Assembly (NCBI RefSeq): GCF_028372415.1
Contig: NC_092878.1
Location: 27,324,903-27,388,902, forward strand
From: Notamacropus eugenii
Taxonomy: Eukaryota; Chordata; Mammalia; Diprotodontia; Macropodidae
DNA length: 64,000 bases
Reading direction: 5' to 3'
A model generated the notes under the pieces. That model had not been told where the DNA came from, searched no databases, and was given only the letters and a program-made list of their open reading frames with translations. This document shows, one piece after another, positions 22,506 to 33,597 of this stretch. Position numbers and translations under genes: made by a program. Positions within the stretch are counted from its first letter, which is position 1. Each line of letters begins with the position of its first letter.

Positions 22506-24331
22506 TATTTTTTGACAAATTTCCTAAAAGGGTTCATTGCCCCCAGGCAAATCTGAAATCCACTCTGAACATGAAAGTATTGCCTCTTTTTGCCGGCACA
22601 GGCCTTAACTTGCAAAGCTTAGAAACTTAAGAGTTATGGTTCATATGACTTAAAAACTAATTAGTGTTCACTATTCTGTATCCTTCTTCATCATATAGAC
22701 TTTCAGCTTCAGTGGGAGGAGTGGAAGAAGAAAAAGACAAAATGAATAGGGAGAAAAAATAGCATAGGTGATTTGAGAGAGGAAAGAGTGGAGGTAAGAG
22801 GTTGAATTTGGGGGGCGGGGTGGAAATCTGTGAGAAATGGAGGAAAATTTAAAGAACAATTTACACGTGCAGGTTCTGCTTCTGGTTTCTATGAGAAAAG
22901 ATTGGAGGAGTAGGTCCAGCAAAGGAAGAATTAAGTAGAAATATTTAAGATGGAAAAGGAGAAGGTAGTTGGCAAAGCAAGGTCCAGATTCTACTTCCAG
23001 GTCTTTAAAAAGATTGCATGAGGAGTAAGATCAAGGAGGAAAAGACTCAAGAGGGTAAAGAAAATGGAACAAACTGGAGGGGAAAGCAGATTTGTAGAGT
23101 AGATTACAGTAAATTAGTCAAATAGATTAAAAAGGGTACTGCTGGGGGGGTTGGGGAAGTAGAGTGTTCGCATGAATTTGATATTAAAACAACAAAAAAA
23201 GGAGGGAGCTATCAAGTTATTAAGAGATGATAACTGAATATAAATGAGTTAGGGAGGTGCTTAGAAATAAGGTATAGACATAAATGGATGCAGTTTAGAT
23301 GGGCCAGGTCAGTAACTTGATTGAAATAAAAAAAACAAACAAACAAACCAAAAACATGGTTGAAATTATTAGTCAGTATGGAACAGGGCTAATTTTGCTG
23401 TGACCACTGAGCATGTGATATTTTTGTTTCTGCCACAGTCAAGCGACTATTTTCTGCGTTTGCATGGGTTGTTCTCCTTCCTAAGAGAAGGTAAAGGAAT
23501 TCCATGAAAAACTATTCACCATTCCAATTGAGCAGCTGTTCTGAAATGTCCCTAAAGGAAAAAGAATCAGGCATTTAATGGAGGAAAGGATAGCAATACA
23601 GTCAAAGCCAAAAAAGTTAAAATCCTGAAGAGCATGTTCTGCAAGGAATAATGTGGGAAAGCCACAAAAATTATCATTTGAAAGATCATCCAGTAAGGAT
23701 CTGAGATAAAAGCAAAGAGTGCATTGGTTTGTAATTGCTTGCTCTGGGGTACTGAGGAAGTTATTTGTTAGCCTGATAACAATAGATCTTTTGTGTTTCT
23801 GGAGTCTCAAACATATTGGAGAACCCCTAAATATACATCAAAATAAATAATTACACTCCTGACAAGCAAAAGTGTAAACAAATGATACTGCTAGGAGGAA
23901 TGGAAAAAATATGGCTGACGATTATGAAGAGGCAAGAAATTAGTGACCACAGGAAGCACAGCCTGTGTTGTCTTCACTGTTGTCAACTGAAAACAACACA
24001 CACAGAACAGAAATATAGATTTAGAAACTTAGCAGCTAGTTAAGACAGTGGTTTCTGAGTGTGTCATTTTGACTTGTGGGCCACAGCTTTAAATGTAAGA
24101 ACGAAAATTCTTGGTTAGAAATGAATATAGTAACAAAGACTGATAAGAACATATTTCCTGCATGTCTTGGAAATTTACTCAGAAGAGCTTTAAGCTAAAA
24201 TGGATGGGGGAGAAAGAAAACTGCCTTTTTATATCCAACAAGCTGGATACTAGAGAGGTAGCTGTAATAAAGAAAGAACAGCATTTAAATGCCCAGAAGT
24301 TCACAGGGGACAAAATTCAAGAAAAGAACTG
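22506..24331. other. Intergenic sequence, no gene seen
   Basis: Purine-rich on the plus strand at 22690-23290 (many GGAGAA and GAAAAG runs), with a short (AAAC)n tract at about 23327-23352. No coding exon recognised. Confidence 0.5.
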
Positions 24332-24345
24332 GTAGTAAACCTCAA

Positions 24346-24597
24346 GGGCAGCCAAGTGGAACACACTGGGCCTGGAGTTAAGAAGACCTGAGGTCAAATC
24401 TGGCCTCAGACACTTACTGGCTGTCTAACCCTGGGCAAGTCTCTTACCCTCTATTTGCCTCAATTCCCCATTTGTACAATGGAGACACACTAGAGAAGAA
24501 AATGGCAAATCAGTCCTACATCTTTGCCAAGAAAACCCATGGACTTTTTTGTCCATGGGATCACAAGATTAGGACATATCAGAATGACTGAATAGCA
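24346..24597 (+). mobile_element. Marsupial tRNA-derived SINE with long tail
   Basis: GGGCAGCCAAGTGGAACACA head, GGCCTCAGACACTTACTGGC, then TTTGCCAAGAAAACCCATGG tail. Flanks GTAGTAAACCTCAA (24332-24345) and GTAGTAAAACCCAA (24598-24611) form a 12/14 target duplication. Confidence 0.85.
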
Positions 24598-24753
24598 GTA
24601 GTAAAACCCAAGGTCTCAAATGTCTATACAAATGCCTAGAGTTTAGGCAAAAAGCGAGAGGAACTAAAGGCCCTAATATAAGGAGGCAAATTTTACTTCT
24701 GGGATGAGACATGGGGGGATAAAACTGTGGCTGGCCTATGGCTCAGGATGAGT

Positions 24754-26680
24754 AGACCTGATTCTAAAGAAATAGGATATCCAGTAGCAAGAGATAGAAA
24801 GAGAAATTCCATTTAAAGTAACTGCAGATAATATAAAATACTTGAGAGACTACCTGCCAAGACAAATTCAGGGATTACATGAACACAACTACAAAACACT
24901 TCTCATATAAATAAAGACAACTGGAGAAATATTAATTGCTCCCAGGTAGGCCAAGCCAATAGAATAAAAATGACAATTCTACTTAAGTTATTTATTCAGT
25001 GCCATACCAATCAAACTACCAAAGACTTCCTTCATACAGCTAGAAAAAATAATAACAAAATTCATCTGAAAGAACAAAAGGTCAAGAATATCAAGTGAAT
25101 CAATGAAAAAAAATGTTAAGGAAGGCCGTCTGGCAGTTCCAGATTTCAAACTATATTACAAAGTGATAATGATCAAAACACTCTGGTACTAGCCAAGAAA
25201 CAGAGTAGTGAATCAGTGGAATAGATTAGGTACACAATAAACAGCAGAAAAATAACCATGGAAATCTATGTTTGATAAACCCAAAGATCCGAGCTGTAAG
25301 AACTAACCATTTGATGAACATTGCCGGGAAAGCTGGAAAGCAGTTTGGCAAAAACTAGGCAGGGACCAGCATCTCCCACCGCATACCAGAATACCGTATA
25401 CCGGAAAGTCAAAAGGAATAAATGCTTTAGATATAAAGAGTGATTTCAAAAGTAAATTAGGGAAGCATGGAAAAATGTACCTGCTGAATATATGAAGAAG
25501 GAAAGAGTTTATGACCAAACAAGGCATAGAGAGGATCATGGGAAATAAAATAGGTAATTTTGATTACATGAAATTAAAAAGAGTTTGCATGAACAAAACT
25601 AATGCAGCCAAAATTAGAAGGGAAACCAGGAAAGTGGGAAAAAAATTTTACATCAAGTTTCTCTGATAAAGGCCTCATTTCTCAAACATAGAAGGAACTG
25701 AGCCAAACTTACAAAAATGATTCATTTCCCAGTTGATAAATGATCACAGGATATGAACAGGCAATTTCCAGAAGAAATCAAAGCGATCAATAGTCACAAG
25801 AATAAATACTAAATCACTACTGATTAGAGAAATGCAAATTAAAATATCTCACACCTCTCAGATTGGCTAACATGACAAAAAAAGAAAATGACAGATGCTG
25901 GAGGGAATATGGAAAAATTGGGACACTAACAAAGTTGGTGGACTTGTGACTTAGTCCAACCATTCTGGAGAACAATTTGCAACTATGCCCAAAGAGTTGT
26001 AAAACTCTGCATACACATGGACCTAGAAATACCACTACTAGGTCTGTATCCCAAAGAAATCAAAGAAAAGGGAAAAGGACCTATTTGTACAAAAATATTT
26101 ATAGTAACTCTTCTTGTGGTGGCAAAGAATTGGAAATTGAGGGGATGCTCATTAGTTGGGGAGTGGCTACACAAACTGCTATAAAGTTGTGATGGAATAC
26201 TGTTGTTCTATAAGAAATGATGTGATGATTTCACAAAAGTCTGAGAAGACTTAAACGAATTCATGGAAAGTGAAGTGAGCAGAACCAGTAGAACACTGTA
26301 TACAGTAACAGCAATATTTCAAGGATGACCAACTGTGAAAGACTTAGCTACTTGGATCAAGACAATGATCCAAGACAATTCCAAAGGACATATGATGAAA
26401 AATGCTATCCACCTCCAGAGAAAGAACTGATATACTCTGAAAGCATATTGAAGCATAGGTTTTTAAATTTTCCTTATTTTATTTTTTGTCTGTTTTGTAA
26501 CATAGTTAATATAGAAATGTTTTGTAAGACTTCACATGTATAATTGATAACACATTTCTTGCCTTTTCAAGGGGTGGAGGAGAGAATATGAAATTCATTT
26601 TTTAAAAAAATGAATATTAAACATTTTTCCATGTAATATGGAAATATTTAATAAAATAAATGAAAATATATTTTAAAAAT
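24754..26680 (+). mobile_element. L1 copy, post-RT region to 3' end
   Basis: About 1.9 kb of ORF2 from after the RT core (GAGAAATTCCATTTAAAGTA) through the C-terminal domain. The pieces include RTHGPRNTTTR-type remnants near 26000 and a GTGGCAAAGAATTGGAAATT block. The 3' UTR ends in an A-rich tract near 26680. 5'-truncated and broken. Confidence 0.75.
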
Positions 26681-26689
26681 GAAGAAATG

Positions 26690-27352
26690 GGATAAACAAA
26701 GCGGGTGGGTAAGAGCTACACTGTACAATAAGATGGTATAATCTTTGGAGGAAATCCAAGAACAAGAGACATAAAACATGACAGCGCATTTAGGTGAAGA
26801 TTAAGAGAGAAAAAATAGAAGTGATTTTTGTCTTTGGAGTATACTATGGACCACCTAAACAGAAAGAGAAAATAGATGAGGAATGCAGGGAACATCTCAA
26901 CCTTGGAACAGACCTGATATAAGAGCAACAGACTTCAGTAATCTAGAGATGCGGATTTAGGGTTCACTCTGTCAAAAATGGAGCAGCTAACAATTTCATG
27001 ACTTCGTATTCCTGATAATTTCATCCTTCAAAAAGTGGAGAAAACAATATATGAAAATGTTATTCTGAATCTAATTCTAACTGAGAAGAACTAGTTTCAG
27101 GATAGAAATGATGGAAATTGGGAAGGGAGGGAGGTTGAAGAAAGTGGCCATTCCCTCCTGAAGTTTGTGACAGAGGAACCTGACAATTTTAAGAAAATAG
27201 ATTTTAAAGGATTTAGGATAGGTCAAATTCTTGTAGTGAAATGATTTATTATAGTGGCCATGTGACCCATGCAAATAGGAGTGTGTATGTAAAGAGTAAT
27301 AATGTTCCTAGCAGAGTGTTATAGCAGTATACTAGAGAGTGTTATAATGATA
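26690..27352 (+). mobile_element. CR1/L3 LINE, endonuclease-to-RT linker part
   Basis: Encodes remnants such as VIFVFGVYYGPPKQ (family GVYYRPP) near 26825-26870, then an NSN-EELV remnant (family LILTNREELV) near 27070-27100. These mark the end of the endonuclease and the linker of CR1-type ORF2. The element resumes after a retroviral insertion at about 28960. Confidence 0.6.
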
Positions 27353-27778
27353 TGTGGATGCTGGGTGATGCCTGAGGTAAGATTGGCCAGTATCCCAACA
27401 CCAGGGCAGGCTGCCGAACAGATACCCTGCTGGATTAGCTGAAGTCTGTAGGCCCTAATGGCAACTGGCTACCCCATAAGACTGATGCATGTGCCCCACA
27501 TAATATGTTAATGAGGCAACCCTAAGGTGGCACCAATAAGAGATATACTAGGACTGCCCCCAAGGTGAAAGTATAAAAGGGGCCCCAGAGCCCCAAGTAC
27601 TGCCTAGCCATGAAAGACCCATGCTTTCATCCATCATCCAGTGCTCCCAGAACATGTCCTCTTATGTTCTCATTGTAGTGTTCAATAAAGTATGTGAGCA
27701 TTTCACTTCTGTCATCTCTACTGGGCAATCTTCCTGGAAAAAAATCTAGAAAACTAGGATTTTGCCCCAGCCCTGACA
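27353..27778 (+). mobile_element. Retroviral LTR (fossil), 426 bp, with TATA and poly(A) signals
   Basis: Begins TGTGGATGCTGG and ends CCCTGACA. TATAAAAGG at 27572-27580 and AATAAA at 27684-27689 lie in U3-R order, which fixes the orientation as plus. It is a different family from the LTRs at 16.7 and 21.8 kb. A probable internal remnant follows. Confidence 0.65.
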
Positions 27779-28960
27779 GAACCCCACCCTGAGACCCTTC
27801 CTTAGCTTACAAGTCAGATACCCAGGCTTGAACTAGAGGGCAGCAGTCACACTTTTCACAGGGGAGCATGGCACTATGAGTCCATGGGTAGAAAACAAGG
27901 GCCACGATCAGACCCTGTGCCCCTTGACAGGAATACCCTGACAGAACAACTTTAGCAGTAGGGCAAGAGGAGCACTTGGGGCCTGGAACAGGCCCTGAAA
28001 CAGTCAGGACAGAGACTGCTGGAGGCAGGTAGAGATGTGTGAAGCCCCATCATAGAGGGTTTCTGTACCTCCTGGCTTTGAGGTTTTCTTTGTTATTGCC
28101 AGTGGTGAAAGGGGGAGAGGGCACCAGCACAGCAGTGACAGAAAAGCGAGGCTAATAAGTCTTGTGGCATGATGAGACTCCCTGAGTCATCTCGGATACC
28201 ACACAGGAGAAAGCAACCAGGCAGTGAAGGCCTAAAGCTGCTGAGGGTAGGAGATATTTCACCTACCCCATGAGAGCTGGAGTAAGTGACTCAAGGGCAC
28301 TATCATGGAGATCAGGGGAAGTCACTTGTTCACAGGCCTCAGGAAGGGAGGGCACAAGGACTGACTAAGGGCACCAATCAGGCCACTAATGAAGCCATTT
28401 ATTTGCAAGTCTCAGGCTGCCTGAGTCAATTTCCATTTTCGAAGGAGTAAAGTGACTTGTTGATGCCACCTCAAGTAAGCCAACTGGCGGATAAGAGAAA
28501 AGAAAAGATGAAGGGAACAAAAGCCATTTGTAACCTCAGGCCCTCTAGAGGTGGCACAGAATCCCAGAGAGGCAAGTCTGCTGATGAAGCTTCATCCAAC
28601 TGGGCTAGCATAGACTCTAAGCCCTGTGCTGAGGGCCAACCAGCCCAGAGGGGCCAGAGATTGCACGGTAGAGTCCCTAGCATTAGTATGGCACTCACCC
28701 CAGACAAGGAAGCACTTGTGGGTTTAGGAAGAGAGTGGAGTCATGGGTAAGGTCTGCCTATGACATGCCTCTGTTGCTGCTTGTGCTGTTGCCACAAAAA
28801 AGTCCCAGTCCCCAGGGTTATCAGTGACCCAGCATGTAGTGCCAGCAGGTGCCAACTCATCTCCAGGTGCCTGTACTTGTCCCACATGGTCACTACTTCC
28901 TGAGGAATATGGTTCTCTGGAAATAAAAGAAGTAAAATGACTATAACAGGGAGTCGATAC
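27779..28960 (+). mobile_element. Probable internal remnant of the same retroviral fossil
   Basis: GC-richer than its surroundings and placed between the LTR and the resumed CR1/L3 sequence. I recognise no viral gene in it, no second LTR was found, and the element is broken. Assignment rests on position and composition. Confidence 0.4.
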
Positions 28961-29835
28961 ACTGATAAAGAGAAAGTTAAGAGTATCTAGTTTCCCTTGC
29001 TGAAGTAAAGTCATTTGGCCCAGATGAACTACATCCATGAGTATTGAAAGAACTGGCAGATATGATTGCTAAACCACTATCAGGAATATCTGAAAAATTA
29101 CATAAAAAAACAAAAGATGTCACAGGCCTAGAGAATGACAAATATTCCAGTTTTCAAAACAGAGAAGAAAATAGTCTGTAAACTAAAGGCCAGGGAACTT
29201 GATGGAAAACTCTTGCTCATTAAAGTGATAGTGAACATCTAGCAAAAGAAAAAGTAGTTATAAAGAGCCAGAATGGCTTCATCAAGGACAGGTCACATCA
29301 GATGTTTATTTGGTTTATTTTACAGGACTATTAAAGATTTTAACAAATCTTCTGATAAATTACTTCATAGTATTCTTGGAGAGAAGACGGAGAAATGGTC
29401 ACTAGATAATAAATAGATGGACAGACTAGAGTCCTTAAAGATTCAACATCAATGTGACAGGAAGTCAAAGTAAAATATCTGAGAGTTCTGTGCTTGGCCT
29501 TGTGCTGCTTTACCAATTTTATCAGACACTTAAGTAAAGGCATGGATGGCATACTAATCAAATTTGCAAATGACACAAAGCTGGAAGGATAGCTAAACAT
29601 ACTGGATAAGAGTCAGGATCCAAAAAGATCTTTACTGGTTAGAACACTGGGCTAATTCTAATAAGACAAAATTCAGTAGGGATGAATGTAGAGTCACGCG
29701 GGTACAAAAAAATATATTTCACAAATACTAGATCAGGGAAGGATCAGACAGCAGTTCTGGAAAAAAAAATCTGGGAGTTTTAGTAGGCTATATGCTCAAG
29801 ATGAGTCAGCAGTGAGATGTGGGAGACAAAATAGC
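28961..29835 (+). mobile_element. CR1/L3 LINE, reverse-transcriptase part
   Basis: GCCAGAATGGCTTCATCAAG encodes the RT motif N-G-F-I-K. GGCATACTAATCAAATTTGC followed by AAATGACACAAAGCTGGAAG encodes a GILIKFANDTKLEG remnant, the F-A-D-D catalytic box with A-N-D. It is the continuation of the element begun at 26690 and is old. Confidence 0.75.
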
Positions 29836-29899
29836 TAATACTACGTTAAGCTACATTCAGAGAGATATAGTTTCCAAGAATAGGGATGGGATAATCCTA

Positions 29900-30060
29900 C
29901 TGAACCTAATGAATGAAAAAATATTTATTAAACACTCAGTATGTTCCAAGTACTATGCTAATTTCTGGAGACAGAAATACAAAATACAAAAAATGAAGGT
30001 CCCTTTCCTCAAGGAGTTTGTATTGTAGAATAACAGAAGACCCCACATATAGGAAGAGGA
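29900..30060 (-). mobile_element. L2 3'-end fragment (minus)
   Basis: AATGAATGAAAAAATATTTA, AGTATGTTCCAAGTACTATG and CCTCAAGGAGTTTGTATTGT are the complement of the L2 3' terminus. Confidence 0.65.
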
Positions 30061-30470
30061 AAGCAGAGAGGGAGTTTTGGTCTGAGAAGTCACTAGTTTG
30101 TGAGTGGAGCCAAAGGACTTTTCAAGAACGCTGATTAATTTTCAAGAAAGTTGATTAATTACTGAACCCAGATCTACAGGTTAAAAAGAAGAGTGAAAAG
30201 AAAGGTACACAACAAAGGGAGGCATAGCATGAAGACAGCAAGAAAGCAACACAGAAAAATTTAACCAGTCAGGAGCCCAAGGCTCCAGAGCAGGAGATGC
30301 AGCCCCAGTCAATGGATCACTAGCCAAGATGAGGTTCAGGTCTCATTTGATGTATTATGCTCAGGAAGAAAAACATTCTAAGAATCAATGGACCTGAGCC
30401 TGCAGGTGGAGATGAGGAGGCACATTTGACCACACTAAGGAATGAAGAGGTAGATAAAAAAGATATCTTG
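30061..30470. other. Intergenic sequence, unassigned
   Basis: No gene recognised. It may contain the eroded upstream part of the preceding L2. Confidence 0.4.
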
Positions 30471-30474
30471 TGAT

Positions 30475-31155
30475 GTACAGTGAGCTATCACCCTCTCTTT
30501 ACTCCCTTTTCCCTAATCCCTTAGCTATCAACCAAGTTCAGGTCCCTATCTTGTTTCACTTGGACTATTGCAATAACCTCTTAATTTGTTTCTTGAGCTC
30601 CACTCTCTACCCCTTTCCATCCACCCTCAACACAGCTGCCAAATTAATATTCCTAAAGCACAACTGTGATCACATCACTTTCCTAAAAGACCCTTGTCAT
30701 CCTGACGATTAAAAAAAAAACAAGCCGATACCAAACAACACAAACAAAAAGACCAAAGGGCCCTTAAAACTCGCCAGATGTTTCCAACCAACATTTCCAG
30801 TCTTCCACATTGCCACCCCTTCTATTCTGCCTTCCAATGAAACTGGCCTCCTTTCTGTTCTCTAGACAAGCCCAACTGCCCCCTCCACACATTTTCACAA
30901 GCTGCTCCATGGGGCTTGGGCTGCTCTTCCTCCTCATCCGCCCCTGGAAAGCCTGGCTTTTTTGACCTCTCCCCATACTCCAACCCTTGGCCTTCGCCAC
31001 AATGCTAGTTACTTTGTACATAGCATATATTTATTTGTACGTAACACCTTCCAGTAGACTATGAACCTCCCAAAGACAGAGACTATTTTGTTTTTAATTT
31101 ATATACTGAGGACAGGTTGTCCAGAACATAGTAGGCACTTAATAAAATAACTAAA
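30475..31155 (+). mobile_element. L2 3' region
   Basis: TTGGACTATTGCAATAACCT, CAACACAGCTGCCAAATTAA, TTCCTAAAGCACAACTGTGA and a 3' end AACATAGTAGGCACTTAATA follow L2 in order. Confidence 0.8.
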
Positions 31156-31399
31156 GGGTAACGTTTTTATTTGTTATGTTACAAACATTTTACATCCATT
31201 CAGTTGCAAAGTCCTACCAATGCTACGTCAGCATCATAACATTGACCATCTGTTCCCTTCTCCACTCCCACCATCACGACCTCTGCTCAGACTCTAATTG
31301 TTCCTAATGGACCTAAATATTTTGTATATATCCTAGATTTACCTATTTTTAAATGCTTTTATGTATCTTTTGCTTCACATCATCCATTTTTTTCCTTTA

Positions 31400-31900
31400 T
31401 AGTTTTCACCCAGAAAGTTATCATTTATAACAAAGAATTATAAAAAGATTATGTAAAACGAAAAGGTTTCTGTAGTAATTAAACTAAGGCCCTTGGGATA
31501 AGAAGAGAATATGATGACTTGGGGAGAAAAAGTCTGCATAAAATATCTCTAATAAAGCCCTGCGACTCAAGATACATAGACAACTAACAAATAAAAGATC
31601 AAAAGTCATTCCCCAATAAATAAAAAGTCAAAGGATACAAATAAACTGTCCTCAGAATAAGAATTGTTAACTATGAACAACCATATGAAATGCTCCAAAT
31701 CACTAATAGCAGAAATGCTAATCAAAACAACTGTGAAGTTTTACCTCACAGGAAACAAACCGTCAAAGATAACAAAAGATGGGAATAATCACGGTGGCTG
31801 TGGAAAGAAGAGTACAAGGATGCCCCATGGGTGGAGTGGGAATTGGTCCAATCCTTTTGGAAAGCAATTTGGAATTATTAAATAAAGTGACTAAATTGTC
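31400..31900 (+). mobile_element. L1 ORF2 C-terminal fragment
   Basis: CATATGAAATGCTCCAAATC, GCTAATCAAAACAACTGTGA and AAAGCAATTTGGAATTATTA match the marsupial ORF2 C-terminal block. It ends before the 3' UTR. Confidence 0.65.
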
Positions 31901-32312
31901 CTTAGTCTTCCCATGCTTCATGAAAGGTAGCTATCAAGTGCTCTAACTGTTATGGCTTTCCACTCCAATCACTAAAAGTAGGACAGAATATACAAAGTGC
32001 CTTTCAAAATACCATGTTCTAAAGATACCTGGGTTTTTTCAAATTATTTCATAAAAATCAAATCTTGATTCCCTCAGCAAATTTTCTGAGACAAAGTACC
32101 AAAATAAGCTAATTTATCTTTAATAAACAAAATTTTGAAAAAATTACAAATCCCAAACTGCAGAGACTCAATAAGCAGACATTTGGCATCTAAAGAAGGT
32201 ACCCAAACCCAAGCATGACGACTTTGCCTAAGGAGTTGAAGAAAAACACACTCTTTAGATATAACGTATGAAATGAAAACAGTATTAAATCCTTGTGCTA
32301 AGCAGTGGACAG

Positions 32313-32318
32313 TTTATT
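32313..32318 (-). terminator. Candidate EXD1 poly(A) signal (AATAAA)
   Basis: The plus strand reads TTTATT here, which is AATAAA on the EXD1 strand, about 750 bases past the stop codon. No other exact AATAAA was noticed on that strand between here and the stop. An ATTAAA variant lies further on, near 32118. The distance suits an ordinary 3' UTR. There is no transcript evidence. Confidence 0.35.
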
Positions 32319-32319
32319 G

Positions 32320-33063
32320 CTTTAAAAGTAAGGGATAAATAAAGTACAAAGAAACTAAAAGAATTTCCTTGGCTGAAAAAAACTTGAAACATAAAGCACT
32401 GATACTTGTTTATGGCACAAAACAAAGAAGTTATTCAAAATAAAGCAGAAAAAACAGGTTAAAACAATAAAAATTACAATGTGCCAACAGCAAAGTGCTC
32501 TGTAAGTAAATAAATATGACTGAAACTAAAATACACCTCCTCTCTCAAAACTAAACCAAGTCTACCACAGGCAAAGAGATGACTTTCTGATAACGAATAT
32601 AAGACTTCCTCCCTCTTCAAATGTTTTCTGCAAGAAGAAATAACTATTCCTGCCACTGTTAAATCTTGCCATACAATAACGATCTGAATTTCACTTTCTC
32701 CATTATTTAACATGCCCATTTCCTACCCTCACAAAACAAACCAAAAACCAAAACTAAGCAGCAGGAGGTGAGGATGAGTGAAGAGGGAAAAAGATGACAC
32801 ATGAGAGCTGGAAAAGACACACACTGAGGAAATCTAAGTCTTCTCACACTTAGAAATGCAGGAAGATGGTAACTTTTCCTTTGTAGGAAGAGAATGACTA
32901 CACACCTGCTCCATCACTGGGGCTGAGCCAGCCTCCAGGTTGCAGAGCAGCTAGTTACTAGAAGGTTTTATACGTGAATTGAGCTAGGAGTCAGGCTTCA
33001 CCAAGGCTGAACAAGAACAGATTAGGGAACTACAGATCTCTTTAAAGTCATCTCTTAGAAGTA
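32320..33063 (-). other. Probable EXD1 3' UTR
   Basis: AT-rich sequence between the stop codon and the candidate poly(A) signal. I recognise no repeat in it, which fits a retained untranslated region. The extent is inferred only from the signal. Confidence 0.35.
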
Positions 33064-33597
33064 TTAGTTTCCTGCAGAAGAAAAAGAAACAGACATTTTG
33101 TTCTCCACATTCTCATCTTCCTGTCCCCCCATCAACAGCAGCTCTATTTTCTCTTGCAAGGACATGCTGGATTGTGTCTGTTTTACTGTAACAGTTTGCT
33201 CCTTCCGAGTTCCTTTGACATCCTTTGACCCCTGTCTGCCAAAGCAACTAGGTATCTTTGTGCTGGAGTCGCCTGTTTCTGCCTCCTTTGTGGAAGGTGG
33301 ATGTTGATGCTTTGTTCTAAGTGGTTTACCATCATATTTTGTTTCTTGTTTCTGCAAACACAGATCTTCCTGAGCCTGCTGAGGTTTAGGAAGCATGGCT
33401 CCTTCAAAAGGCACAAAACCTCTAGTGTTTTTTTGCTTCCCTTCTTCTTCCACTGGCTTTTGTTTGGGACATATTAGCTGTGGTCTGACTAGAAGTCCCT
33501 CTGCATTTGTCTCATAATCTTTCATGGCTCGTTCTCTTCGAAGTCTCTGGAAATCCATCAGCTGACGCAACTCCTCTGGCAGCTCCATACACGATGG
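33064..33597 (-). CDS. EXD1: EXD1 terminal coding exon 11 (residues 353-529)
   Basis: Acceptor CTTAG|CC, then PSCMELPEELRQLMDFQRLR continues the frame to a TAA at 33066-33064. This tail is rich in Lys, Glu, Gln and Ser and is the fast-evolving part of the family. The unbroken 177-codon frame argues that the gene is intact. Confidence 0.93.
   Translation of the reverse strand, partial: PSCMELPEELRQLMDFQRLRRERAMKDYETNAEGLLVRPQLICPKQKPVEEEGKQKNTRGFVPFEGAMLPKPQQAQEDLCLQKQETKYDGKPLRTKHQHPPSTKEAETGDSSTKIPSCFGRQGSKDVKGTRKEQTVTVKQTQSSMSLQEKIELLLMGGQEDENVENKMSVSFSSAGN

Noticed and set aside
27779-27800. Retroviral primer-binding site just after the LTR at 27353-27778
   Set aside because: The sequence following the LTR does not clearly match a tRNA 3' end that I know, so it is not called.
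28457-28750. 97-codon frame near 28.6 kb
   Set aside because: No recognisable domain; it lies in the probable internal part of a broken retroviral fossil.
1-32300. Possible exons of INO80, the neighbour expected beyond EXD1 in the human order
   Set aside because: No INO80-like coding segment was seen; the region appears to be intergenic repeats.
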